Shown piece by piece: positions 24,220 to 31,342 of a stretch of DNA of 39,889 bases; within the stretch, counting starts at the first letter, position 1; every line of letters starts with the position of its first letter. The stretch lies in the NCBI GenBank assembly GCA_003353845.1, contig PIVT01000035.1, positions 1-39,889 on the forward strand, given 5' to 3'. The notes beneath the pieces are model-generated. The model ran no database searches, was not told where the DNA came from, and worked only from the letters and a program-made list of their open reading frames with translations. Source of the stretch: Pseudomonadota bacterium (lineage in GTDB: Bacteria; Myxococcota_A; UBA9160; JADFDR01). Position numbers and translations under genes: made by a program.

Positions 24220-24897
24220 ATGAAAAGGGTAAAAAGGGGAAGCGCTTTGACGACCAGGCTTGTGATCTTGGCGATGCTCAGTATCGCCGCGAGCTCCTTC
24301 GGATTTACACCAGCCAATGCGGAAGCTGATTCCAACGCCAACGGGAAAGAGCTTTATCAGCTCTGTGCGCAGTGCCATGGCAAGGACGGTCTGGGGAATC
24401 AGGTTGCTCTCGCTCCCGCCATCGCGGGTCAGAGAGATTGGTACTTGCTCAACCAGATCACCAAGTTTCGATCGGGCCAACGCGGTACACACTTCTATGA
24501 CATTGCGGGAATGCGCATGCGCCCCATGGCCTTGAGCCTGCGAACCGACCAAGATGTGGCTGACGTCGTCGCTTATGTTGCAGCCATGCCTCCCGAGAAA
24601 CCTGCCGCAACGCTTGAGGGTGGAGATCCGGAGAAGGGCAAAACCCATTTCCAGGTTTGCCTGGCTTGCCACGGCCCGAATGGAGAGGGTATGCAGGCTT
24701 TGAATGCTCCTACACTGAATCACTCCAGCGACTGGTACCTGCTGACGCAGTTGCAAAATTTTCGCGCGGGTATTCGAGGGACGAACCCTGAAGATGTGAC
24801 CGGGGCAATCATGCGACCCATGTCCATGACCCTCCCCGACGAGCAAGCCCTGCAAGACGTAATCGCATACATCATGACCCTTTCGGAATCGAAATAA
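24220..24897 (+). CDS. Diheme c-type cytochrome (cytochrome c4-like)
   Basis: A 225-residue periplasmic cytochrome with a Sec signal peptide (MKRVKRG, hydrophobic core, cleavage near ANA/EAD at about 34). Two heme-binding motifs are seen: CAQCH at 49-53 and CLACH at 147-151. The two halves are an internal duplication. Each has an RDWYLLNQI- or SDWYLLTQL-type helix, an FR(S/A)G(Q/I)RG turn and an MRPM(A/S) segment that supplies the axial methionine. Cytochromes of this kind feed electrons to terminal oxidases. The gene is the first of the oxidase operon, so donation to the CuA centre of the subunit II encoded at 25075 is likely. It could also receive electrons from the molybdoenzyme; this is inference. 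Confidence 0.88.
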   Translation: MKRVKRGSALTTRLVILAMLSIAASSFGFTPANAEADSNANGKELYQLCAQCHGKDGLGNQVALAPAIAGQRDWYLLNQITKFRSGQRGTHFYDIAGMRMRPMALSLRTDQDVADVVAYVAAMPPEKPAATLEGGDPEKGKTHFQVCLACHGPNGEGMQALNAPTLNHSSDWYLLTQLQNFRAGIRGTNPEDVTGAIMRPMSMTLPDEQALQDVIAYIMTLSESK

Positions 24898-24921
24898 GAA
24901 CCGAGGGACTGAGGAGAAGCT

Positions 24922-25026
24922 GTGGGAAAGGCATATCCACCGGACGAACTTGCACATAGGCTCTTTGTCATCGCCATCGTTGCTGTAGGGCTTTACGTTG
25001 GCTCAGTCATACTTTTTGTAATCTAG
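24922..25026 (+). CDS. 34-residue single-helix membrane miniprotein in the cox operon
   Basis: A short frame begins with GTG at 24922, eight bases after GAGGAG, and ends with TAG at 25024-25026. It encodes 34 residues: a soluble start (GKAYPPDELAHRL) followed by one hydrophobic helix of about 20 residues containing AIVAVGLYVGSVILFVI. It sits 24 bases after the cytochrome gene and 48 before subunit II, on the same strand. Small single-helix subunits occur in several bacterial oxidases (CcoQ and CydX are examples of the principle, not homologues). I infer an accessory oxidase subunit or an assembly aid. Confidence 0.6.
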   Translation: MGKAYPPDELAHRLFVIAIVAVGLYVGSVILFVI

Positions 25027-25074
25027 AGACGTTCGAATGATTGAAAGACATCATCGAATGGAAGGTCAACAAAT

Positions 25075-25794
25075 ATGATCGAACGCTATGTAGAGATTGC
25101 ATCGACCTACGGCGGTAACATCGACGCGCTCATTTTATTGATCGCGGCGCTGGTCGGCTTTTGGCTCGTGCTTTGCGAAGTTGTTTTCATCGGTTTCATC
25201 ATCAAGTTTCGAGAGAAGCCGGGTGTGCGTGGTCAATACATCACGGGAGAGGAGAAACATCAGAAACGATGGATCGCCATCCCTCATTACCTGGTCTTGG
25301 TCTGTGACATCGTCATTATCGTGTTCGCGGTCAATATCTGGTACACGGTCAAGCAAGATTTGCCTGAACCCGACGTTACCGTTCGTATCATTGGCCAACA
25401 GTGGGCTTGGAGCTTCGTCCATCCCGGTACCGATGGTTTGCTAGATACCGAAGACGACATCAAGATGGTCGATGAGCTTCACGTTGAAAAAGACAAGGTC
25501 TATCACTTCAAGTTGGAAGCTCGAGACGTGATGCACAGCTTTTCCGTTCCGGTTTTTCGCTTGAAGCAAGACGCTGTGCCAGGCCGCATCATTACAGGTT
25601 GGTTTGAAGCGACGAAGCTCGGCAGCTTCGATATCCAGTGCGCCGAAATTTGCGGGATTGGCCACGGTATGATGGCAGCCAAGATCTTCATCGAATCCCC
25701 TGAAGAGCATCAGAAGTGGGTGGCGTTGAATGACCCCACGGAAGATTCCAAACACACATCCACTGTTGCGGCGAATAACGCCGCAGCTAATTGA
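25075..25794 (+). CDS. coxB: Cytochrome c oxidase subunit II
   Basis: A 239-residue subunit that takes electrons from cytochrome c through the binuclear CuA centre. Two N-terminal membrane helices lie at about 14-44 and 64-90. A periplasmic cupredoxin domain follows. The CuA ligands are complete: H154 in DVMHSFSVP, then C189 and C193, H197 and M200 in CAEICGIGHGMM. E191 is the bridging residue. QQWAWSFVHPG is the aromatic patch that receives electrons. No cytochrome c domain is fused at the C-terminus, so it needs a separate cytochrome such as that at 24220. No lipoprotein signal is seen. The ATG at 25075 is the first in frame, and the stop lies eight bases before the subunit I ATG. Confidence 0.95.
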   Translation: MIERYVEIASTYGGNIDALILLIAALVGFWLVLCEVVFIGFIIKFREKPGVRGQYITGEEKHQKRWIAIPHYLVLVCDIVIIVFAVNIWYTVKQDLPEPDVTVRIIGQQWAWSFVHPGTDGLLDTEDDIKMVDELHVEKDKVYHFKLEARDVMHSFSVPVFRLKQDAVPGRIITGWFEATKLGSFDIQCAEICGIGHGMMAAKIFIESPEEHQKWVALNDPTEDSKHTSTVAANNAAAN

Positions 25795-25802
25795 GAGGCA
25801 GC

Positions 25803-27503
25803 ATGTCTGATTCGCATGATCATCACGAGAGCCACGGCTTCATGTCGTACGCCTTCTCGACAGACCACAAAGTTATCGGCATGCAGTACATGTTTACCGG
25901 CATGGCCATGGCCTTGATTGGTGGATTTTTTGCCTATGCCTTCCGTATGCAGTTGGCCTTCCCGGGTATGGATGTTCCCCTCTACGGAATCGTATCTTCC
26001 GCTGAATACAATTCCCTGGTGACCAACCACGGAACCATCATGATCTTCTGGGTGGCGATGCCTGTTCTCATCGCGGCCTTTGGAAACTTTCTGATCCCAC
26101 TGATGATTGGCTGTGACGACATGGTGTTCCCACGCCTCAATCGTCTCTCCTATCAGATCTTCTTGCTCAGTGCGATCGTACTCATCTCCTCCTTCTTTGT
26201 TGAAGGTGGTGGTTTTGGCGGCGCATGGACGTCCTACCCGCCGCTTTCTGCCAAGGCCGAATACAATCTCACGCCCTTGGGTTCGTCGCTCTGGCTTTTG
26301 GCTGTAGCCTTGGAATTCGTGGCGTTTTTGCTCGGTGGAATCAACTTTATTACGACGGTGATGAATGCTCGTGCTCCCGGCATGACCATGGACGATATCC
26401 CCATGGTGATCTGGATGATTGTCCTGGCCAGCATCCTGTTCATGGCCTCCGTGGGCCCCTTGATCGCTGGCGCCGTCATGCTGTTCTTTGACCAGCAATT
26501 GGGGACGGCCTTCTTTGATCCTGATCGCGGTGGTGACCCGGTTCTGTGGCAGCATCTTTTCTGGTTCTTTGGTCATCCTGAAGTGTACGTGGTGTTATTG
26601 CCCGCCATGGGCATTACAGCAGACGTGATGTGTGTCTTTGCTCGCAAGAAACTCTTCGCCTACCGAACGGTGCTTTACACCGCCATCGGTACAGGCGTTC
26701 TGAGCTTCTTCGTTTGGGCACATCATCAGTTTATCTCGGGCATCGATCCGCGAATGGCGAACCTCTTCACCGTCACCACCTTGTTGATTTCCATTCCCAT
26801 TGCCGAGATGTGTTTTGTTTACATCGCCACTTTGTACGGTGGTTCCATTCGGCTGACGACCCCCATGCTTTGGGCCTTGGCTTTCTTGGGCGAATTCATG
26901 ATCGGTGGTGTGACGGGAATCTTCTTGGGCGCCAGTGGTTCAGATATCTACCTGCACGATTCTTACTTTGTGCTCGCGCATTTCCATTACACCTTCTTCC
27001 CCATTGCCATTATCGGGGTCTTTGCGGGGATCACTTTCTGGTATCCCAAGATGTTTGGAAAGATGATGAACGAGACCATGGGTAAGATTCATTTCTGGGG
27101 CACGGTCATTCCCTTTAACTGCATCTTTATCCCCCTCTTCCTCCTGGGCATTGGTGGGCAGCATCGCCGAATTTACAACTATGAGCATTTCCCTGAATTG
27201 GCGGGAAAGTCCATGCAGGATATGCGCGTCTTCGCCACGGTGTCCTTGTGCATCATGCTCATCTTCCAGTTCGTCTTCCTCTATAACTTCTTTGCCAGCT
27301 TGTTGAAGGGCAAAGAAGCCGGAAAGAATCCTTGGAAGTCCAATACCTTGGAGTGGACGACGGAGTCACCCCCTCCCCATGGAAATTGGAAGGAGTTGCC
27401 CAATTGTTACCGCGGGCCATACGAATACAGTGTTGAAGGTCGCGAAGAGGATTACTGGCCTCAAAACATTCCGGATGACGAACCGGCTGGGGGTGCAGCA
27501 TGA
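25803..27503 (+). CDS. coxA: Cytochrome c oxidase subunit I
   Basis: The 566-residue catalytic subunit of an A-family heme-copper oxidase, with twelve or more membrane helices. It reduces O2 to water and pumps protons. The heme a ligands are H76 (NHGTIMIFW) and H395. The heme a3 ligand is H393 in HFHYTF. CuB is bound by H258 and by H307/H308 in HHQF. Y262 of HPEVY is the tyrosine cross-linked to H258, and E260 is the glutamate of the D-channel in A1-type enzymes. The frame can be read from 25791, but the ATG at 25803 has GAGAGG just upstream, so I use it. The gene overlaps the subunit III start by four bases (ATGA). Confidence 0.96.
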   Translation: MSDSHDHHESHGFMSYAFSTDHKVIGMQYMFTGMAMALIGGFFAYAFRMQLAFPGMDVPLYGIVSSAEYNSLVTNHGTIMIFWVAMPVLIAAFGNFLIPLMIGCDDMVFPRLNRLSYQIFLLSAIVLISSFFVEGGGFGGAWTSYPPLSAKAEYNLTPLGSSLWLLAVALEFVAFLLGGINFITTVMNARAPGMTMDDIPMVIWMIVLASILFMASVGPLIAGAVMLFFDQQLGTAFFDPDRGGDPVLWQHLFWFFGHPEVYVVLLPAMGITADVMCVFARKKLFAYRTVLYTAIGTGVLSFFVWAHHQFISGIDPRMANLFTVTTLLISIPIAEMCFVYIATLYGGSIRLTTPMLWALAFLGEFMIGGVTGIFLGASGSDIYLHDSYFVLAHFHYTFFPIAIIGVFAGITFWYPKMFGKMMNETMGKIHFWGTVIPFNCIFIPLFLLGIGGQHRRIYNYEHFPELAGKSMQDMRVFATVSLCIMLIFQFVFLYNFFASLLKGKEAGKNPWKSNTLEWTTESPPPHGNWKELPNCYRGPYEYSVEGREEDYWPQNIPDDEPAGGAA

Positions 27504-28069
27504 GACCGATTGCAACCACTCGTAGCGCGACGGGAATCCCCACTGGTCGATTGGCCGTGTGGTGGTTGATCGCTTCGGAAATTGTGTTGTTCGGAGGCTT
27601 GTTGAGTGCCTACATCATGTATCGGCTTTCTCACGATGCATGGACGGCCCAAGCGGCTCAAACCAATATGTGGCTGGGCGCCACCAATACTTTCGTGCTG
27701 CTGACCTCAAGCCTCACAGCGGTATTGGCTCACAAGGCAGCCGATAATAATGACACGGATGGGGCCTTTAAGTACCTCTGGTTCACCATTTTGGGCGCAC
27801 TGATTTTTGTCAGCATCAAGGCCTTTGAGTGGACCACAGAGATCCAACATGGCTACACGCTGACATCCAGCACCTTCTGGTCGTTCTATTACTGTGCAGC
27901 GGGTTTGCATGCACTCCATGTCATTGCCGGTGCGACGATCATGGCCATTGTGTCCATGGATGTGAGGAAAGGTAAGGAGATGCAGCGCGTTGAGCTGTGT
28001 GGTCTTTACTGGCACTTCGTCGACCTGGTCTGGATTTTCCTCTTCCCACTCTTGTACATCGCCAAGTAG
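27500..28069 (+). CDS. coxC: Cytochrome c oxidase subunit III
   Basis: A 189-residue subunit III, a membrane protein with five helices (shorter than the seven of mitochondrial type). The typical pattern begins with RLAVWWLIASEIVLFGGLLSAY. ALIFVSIKAFEWTTEIQHG follows, then FWSFYYCAAGLHALHVIAG and ELCGLYWHFVDLVWIFLFPLLY. Subunit III stabilises the catalytic core and supports proton uptake. It overlaps subunit I by four bases. A second subunit III gene lies at 28468, and the two products are clearly different in sequence. Confidence 0.92.
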   Translation: MRPIATTRSATGIPTGRLAVWWLIASEIVLFGGLLSAYIMYRLSHDAWTAQAAQTNMWLGATNTFVLLTSSLTAVLAHKAADNNDTDGAFKYLWFTILGALIFVSIKAFEWTTEIQHGYTLTSSTFWSFYYCAAGLHALHVIAGATIMAIVSMDVRKGKEMQRVELCGLYWHFVDLVWIFLFPLLYIAK

Positions 28070-28081
28070 GAGACTGAGAAA

Positions 28082-28453
28082 TTGTCTGAAGCCGCACACG
28101 TACATCACCCCAATTACGTCAAAGTCTGGGGAATTCTCATTGTTCTCCTGGTTTTGAGTGTCTTGGGTCCCGAGATCGGAATCAAGTGGGTCACTCTCAT
28201 CGCGGCCTTTGGTATCGCCGTGGTGAAGGCATATCTCGTTGCCAAGAACTTCATGCATCTCAACGTAGAGAAGCGTTACGTCGTTTATCTTTTCTTAACC
28301 GCCTTGGCCTTCATGGCTCTTTTCTTCTTCGGCGTTGCGCCTGATGTGATGCAGGGTTCTGGAACGAATTGGGAAAAGCCCGGATGGGATGCCCCTGCAC
28401 CTGTTGCTGAGCCCGGTCATGGTGAGCACGGTACCGCCGAGAGCGGTCACTGA
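28082..28453 (+). CDS. Cytochrome c oxidase subunit IV (CyoD/COX4_pro type)
   Basis: A 123-residue small membrane subunit with three predicted helices. It shows the bacterial subunit IV pattern: HPNYVKVWGILIVLLVLSV, then IAAFGIAVVKAYLVAKNFMH in the middle, then YLFLTALAFMALFFFG. A C-terminal tail rich in Gly and His (PGHGEHGTAESGH) follows. These small subunits aid assembly and stability of the oxidase. The start is probably TTG at 28082, with TAGGAG about ten bases upstream; this gives the conserved N-terminus SEAAHVHHPNYV. It lies 12 bases after subunit III and 14 bases before the second subunit III gene. Confidence 0.82.
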   Translation: MSEAAHVHHPNYVKVWGILIVLLVLSVLGPEIGIKWVTLIAAFGIAVVKAYLVAKNFMHLNVEKRYVVYLFLTALAFMALFFFGVAPDVMQGSGTNWEKPGWDAPAPVAEPGHGEHGTAESGH

Positions 28454-28467
28454 GTAAGGAGCCTTCT

Positions 28468-29070
28468 ATGATGACTGACAATACAGCGACTTTTCCCAGC
28501 GTTCCTCAACGCCGCCCCGTTGTGATTGAAAACGGTGCCATTGGGATGCTCTTGTTCGTCGTCTGCGAAGTCATGATGTTTGCTGGCCTGGTCAGCGCCT
28601 TTAATATCGCCAGAGCCGGGGCAGGTGGAGTTTGGCCGCCCATGGGACAGCCACGGCTTCCCTTGGAAGAGACGGCCATTAATACCATCGCCCTGTTGAT
28701 CAGCGGTGTTCTCATTGCTTATACCGCTCAGCGCTTCAATAGAGCAAAGGCGGTGGCCGATCAAACCACCCATCGCATCCTGCTAGCTGCAATCTTGTTA
28801 GGAGTTTTCTTCGTCGGATTCCAGGGGATGGAGTGGTTGGCCCTACTCAAGGAAGGCTTGACGCTGACCTCCAGCCAGCATGGCAGTTTCTTCTATCTGA
28901 TTGTGGGGATGCACGCCCTACATGCCGTGGGCGCGATTTTGTTTCTCGTCATCTGCTGGATCAACGCTCGGCGCGGAAAGATGGGCAAGAGTGCTTTCTC
29001 GGCAGCCTGCGTTCTATGGTACTTTGTGGTCGGCGTGTGGCCGTTTCTCTATCTAACGCTTTACTTGTAA
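28468..29070 (+). CDS. Second cytochrome c oxidase subunit III-like protein
   Basis: A 200-residue heme-copper-oxidase subunit III homologue in the same operon. It shows GMLLFVVCEVMMFAGLVSAF, then GVFFVGFQGMEWLALLKEG, FFYLIVGMHALHAVGAILF and ACVLWYFVVGVWPFLYLTLY, a five-helix layout. It differs from the product at 27500 and has a proline-rich loop VWPPMGQPRLPLEETAIN after the first helix, which is typical of the second subunit III found in oxidases associated with alternative complex III and other paired-COX3 operons. The ATG at 28468 has AAGGAG upstream and is immediately followed by a second ATG. Whether both subunits III assemble into one enzyme is open. Confidence 0.85.
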   Translation: MMTDNTATFPSVPQRRPVVIENGAIGMLLFVVCEVMMFAGLVSAFNIARAGAGGVWPPMGQPRLPLEETAINTIALLISGVLIAYTAQRFNRAKAVADQTTHRILLAAILLGVFFVGFQGMEWLALLKEGLTLTSSQHGSFFYLIVGMHALHAVGAILFLVICWINARRGKMGKSAFSAACVLWYFVVGVWPFLYLTLYL

Positions 29071-29084
29071 GGGGCGAAGAGACC

Positions 29085-29300
29085 GTGACTCGAGTAATCG
29101 TACCTTTATTTCTGTCGCTTCTTATTCTGACCGTGTTGGTGCCCGGCGTTGCTGAGGCTTGCGCTGTGTGCGCCCCCACGGACGAAGAAGAAGTGCGAAC
29201 GGCTTTTATCGTGAGCACCGCCTTTATGACCTTCTTCCCTCTCCTGGTTCTGGGTAGCGTCGTCTGGTGGATTCGCAGCCGTTACAAGGCGATGTCCTAG
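29085..29300 (+). CDS. Small CxxC membrane protein at the end of the cox operon
   Basis: A 71-residue protein starting at GTG 29085 with GGGGCGA upstream, 14 bases after the second subunit III. It has an N-terminal hydrophobic segment ending in VAEA that could be a signal peptide, then CAVCAPTDEEEVRTAF, a CxxC motif followed by acidic residues, and a C-terminal helix of about 20 residues ending in WWIRSRYKAMS. If the first segment is cleaved, the CxxC would sit in the periplasm next to the new N-terminus, a place where copper or thiol chemistry would fit oxidase assembly. That role is inference. Its stop codon shares CTAG with the stop of the convergent desaturase. Confidence 0.6.
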   Translation: MTRVIVPLFLSLLILTVLVPGVAEACAVCAPTDEEEVRTAFIVSTAFMTFFPLLVLGSVVWWIRSRYKAMS

Positions 29301-30439
29301 GCCGCGGCGTCGGTCGATTCTTCCTCAAAGCCATGCGCAACCTCTCGTGGCATGGTGGTTGCTCCCACCATGATCTTCACGGCTTTGGCCAATCTTTTAA
29401 ACACAGATTCCTGGACATAGGGGATCCCGTGTTTTTCGCAGCATTCTCGCACCCTGGTTTGTGAACGCTGGTATTGAAGTAAGGGCAGGTCTGGCCAGAT
29501 GTGATGTTCGATCTGGTAGTTCAGCCAGCCGTGGAAAAAATCGATCCGGTCCGTACCGCAGGGGTAGTTCACAGAGCCCACAATCTGGCGCAAGTAGAAT
29601 TCATTTTTCCCGCCCACCCCTTCTTGGAAACGAGGAATGTCGTCACCTGCATGGTTGGGGACGATGACGAGAAAGGCGTGCAGGTTGGTGAAAATCTCTG
29701 CAAGGATGGAGTTGATTAGAACGGCCATGGCGGCGCTTTTGCCCAGCGGTAGAAAGAGCGCGGGCAAGAAAGCAAAACGGAAGGCCGCATAGGGGAGCAG
29801 ACTCTTCAGCCACACCTCACGACCGACACTGGCAAAAGGATTCCAGGCTTCGATACTGAGAAGAGAAGGTGGCTCGGCTTGCCCTTTGCGTCGAGCGGTA
29901 GCACCGCGCAACTCCTTCAGGGTATTGGGTCCGTAATAGGTGGGCTTCCATACGCAGGCAAACAGAGCCACAAAGAGATAGCGAAGGGCCAGGGGCGCCC
30001 GAGAATTTCGCAGCCATTCCATATTGTATTCGAGCTGATCGGGGTCGAGCGTTTCACCTAAATTATAATGGTGGAGATTGTTGTGCTCTTCGTGCCAGGC
30101 CTCTGGGGGCATCCAATCGAACCAATCGATGAGGCGTCGCCAACCCTTGGCGAAACCCTTGCTGGTGTAGTGTTCGGGAATTCCGTCAATGCGGTCGTAG
30201 CCTCGGTGCGAAATGGGATGCGCGATGGTGGTCCAGCGCGTGAAGATGCCTTGGCTAATCAATAGAGCGGAAAAGGGATTGGGTAGGATCCATGCAGTGG
30301 CATAACCCAGTAGCGTGCAGGCGCGACCCCAGCCTTCAATTTTTCGCAAGTGCTTGAAGTCTTCCGCTCCCATTTCGGCTTGGAGATCTTTTCGGATCAA
30401 AGCGAGATCCCGGGCCAGTTGTTCGATGTCTGTGGTCAT
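29297..30439 (-). CDS. Fatty acid desaturase (membrane di-iron)
   Basis: A 380-residue integral membrane desaturase that introduces double bonds into acyl chains of lipids or acyl-CoA, using O2 and a di-iron centre. The three histidine boxes are readable: HPISHRG near residue 75, HEEHNNLHH near 115 and QIEHHIWPDLP near 320. Between them are several hydrophobic stretches, about 155-170, 215-235 and 240-265. The third box of QxxHH type is shared with front-end and delta-type desaturases. It contains no fused cytochrome b5 domain. The ATG at 30439 has only a weak ribosome site (TTGAG). It converges on the cox operon with a four-base overlap and is divergent from apaG. Confidence 0.83.
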   Translation of the reverse strand: MTTDIEQLARDLALIRKDLQAEMGAEDFKHLRKIEGWGRACTLLGYATAWILPNPFSALLISQGIFTRWTTIAHPISHRGYDRIDGIPEHYTSKGFAKGWRRLIDWFDWMPPEAWHEEHNNLHHYNLGETLDPDQLEYNMEWLRNSRAPLALRYLFVALFACVWKPTYYGPNTLKELRGATARRKGQAEPPSLLSIEAWNPFASVGREVWLKSLLPYAAFRFAFLPALFLPLGKSAAMAVLINSILAEIFTNLHAFLVIVPNHAGDDIPRFQEGVGGKNEFYLRQIVGSVNYPCGTDRIDFFHGWLNYQIEHHIWPDLPLLQYQRSQTRVRECCEKHGIPYVQESVFKRLAKAVKIMVGATTMPREVAHGFEEESTDAAA

Positions 30440-30729
30440 GTGTACTCAACTATGATTTGGAGGTTTGGATTGGGAAGGGGCGCTGTATCAACTCTTTGCT
30501 GAAATCGTTTGTTCTAAAAGGGCCAAGAGCGGCATCCAAGTAGCACCGATTGAGTGTAAACTCAACTTGGACTGACGGTTCGTTTCAATTGCTTTTTTAA
30601 CCCGGAGAAGTTTGCAAAAAATACCTCGTCGAAGTGGGTTGACGAGGTGTGGCGATCCGTAGATTCTACTAATCTGATAGTACGGGTGTTGCAGCGTGTG
30701 GTCTGGATCAACGGATTGTTCTCGAAGCG
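30440..30729. other. Spacer between desaturase and apaG
   Basis: Together with the repeat at 30730-30771 this is the 340-base divergent spacer of the desaturase and apaG. It carries the hairpin at 30536-30570, a TTGACG at 30639-30644 that could be a -35 for apaG, and a TACTA-N6-TAGTA dyad near 30667-30682. No ORF was found in the expected frames. Confidence 0.4.
30536..30570. promoter_or_regulatory. Nested dyad in the desaturase/apaG spacer
   Basis: TTGAGT (30550-30555) and ACTCAA (30560-30565) form a perfect six-base dyad around GTAA. CCAAG (30536-30540) and CTTGG (30566-30570) can extend it, leaving a nine-base bulge. It may be an operator for the divergent genes or an RNA hairpin. No T-run follows, so it is not an obvious terminator. 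Confidence 0.35.
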
Positions 30730-30771
30730 TTTCAAAAGAAGGGCTTCAAAATAAGAGTTTCAAAATAGGAG
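30730..30771 (+). repeat. Three 14-base tandem repeats leading to the apaG ribosome site
   Basis: Three imperfect copies of a 14-base unit lie end to end: TTTCAAAAGAAGGG, CTTCAAAATAAGAG and TTTCAAAATAGGAG. The last copy ends in the AGGAG that serves the GTG start of apaG. The other copies contain weaker purine-rich versions. Slippage in this array would change the number of ribosome-site-like sequences. Confidence 0.65.
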
Positions 30772-30779
30772 AGACAGTC

Positions 30780-31169
30780 GTGTACGACGCAGAGGCCATC
30801 ACGAATGGAATTCGCATACAGGTGGAAACCAAATATTCACCAGAGCATTCCGAGGGTCGGCCCGACGAATGGTTTTTCTTGTATCGAATCCGAATTTCCA
30901 ATGAGAGTGAACAAACGCATCAACTGTTGTCACGCCACTGGATCATTACCGATGGAACGGGTCATGTAGAAGAAGTTCGAGGGCCGGGTGTGGTAGGAGA
31001 ACAACCCACCCTGGAGCCTGGAGAATCCTTTGAATACACCTCGGGCTGTCCGCTGACGACCCCCTTTGGAAATATGGTGGGCACCTACCAAATGATTCGC
31101 GCGGACGGTTCGATGTGGGACGCGGACGTGCCTCGTTTCGAACTCACGGAACCCGGTGCAATCCATTAG
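30780..31169 (+). CDS. apaG: ApaG domain protein
   Basis: A 129-residue protein of the ApaG family, a small fibronectin-like beta-sandwich known as a Co2+/Mg2+ efflux or diadenosine-phosphate-related factor in enterobacteria. Family signatures are IRIQVETKYSPEHS, LLSRHWIITDGTGHVEEV, GPGVVGEQPTLEPGESFEYTSG in two readable parts, TTPFGNMVGTYQM and VPRFELTEPG. The usual length is about 125 residues, which supports the GTG at 30780 with AGGAG upstream rather than the longer frame from 30696. Its biochemical role remains uncertain. It stands alone, without the ksgA/apaH neighbours seen in E. coli. Confidence 0.9.
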   Translation: MYDAEAITNGIRIQVETKYSPEHSEGRPDEWFFLYRIRISNESEQTHQLLSRHWIITDGTGHVEEVRGPGVVGEQPTLEPGESFEYTSGCPLTTPFGNMVGTYQMIRADGSMWDADVPRFELTEPGAIH

Positions 31170-31261
31170 GAATTTTTACTGACCCCGCGGGGCGGTCCAT
31201 TGAATTCTGCAAGTCTAATTAGCGTACAGCTTCATCCCCTAGCTCAGTGAAAAGAAAGAGC

Positions 31262-31288
31262 TTTTGATTGTTTATCAACTTCCGATAA
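31262..31288 (+). promoter_or_regulatory. Possible sigma-28-type promoter for the second chemoreceptor
   Basis: TCCGATAA (31281-31288) matches the FliA -10 consensus GCCGATAA at 7 of 8 positions. The -35 position (TTTTGATT, 31262-31269) is weak at 4 of 8, with the preferred 11-base spacer. Transcription would start about 45 bases before the ATG at 31343. Confidence 0.35.
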
Positions 31289-31342
31289 GCAGGATTCTAG
31301 ACGTGTAGCTTGTTGTGCGCCTGACGGGGACCTTGTTTGACA

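Noticed and set aside
31180-31200. CCCCGCGGGG palindrome after apaG as terminator
   Set aside because: No T-run follows and the stem is short, so termination is not supported.
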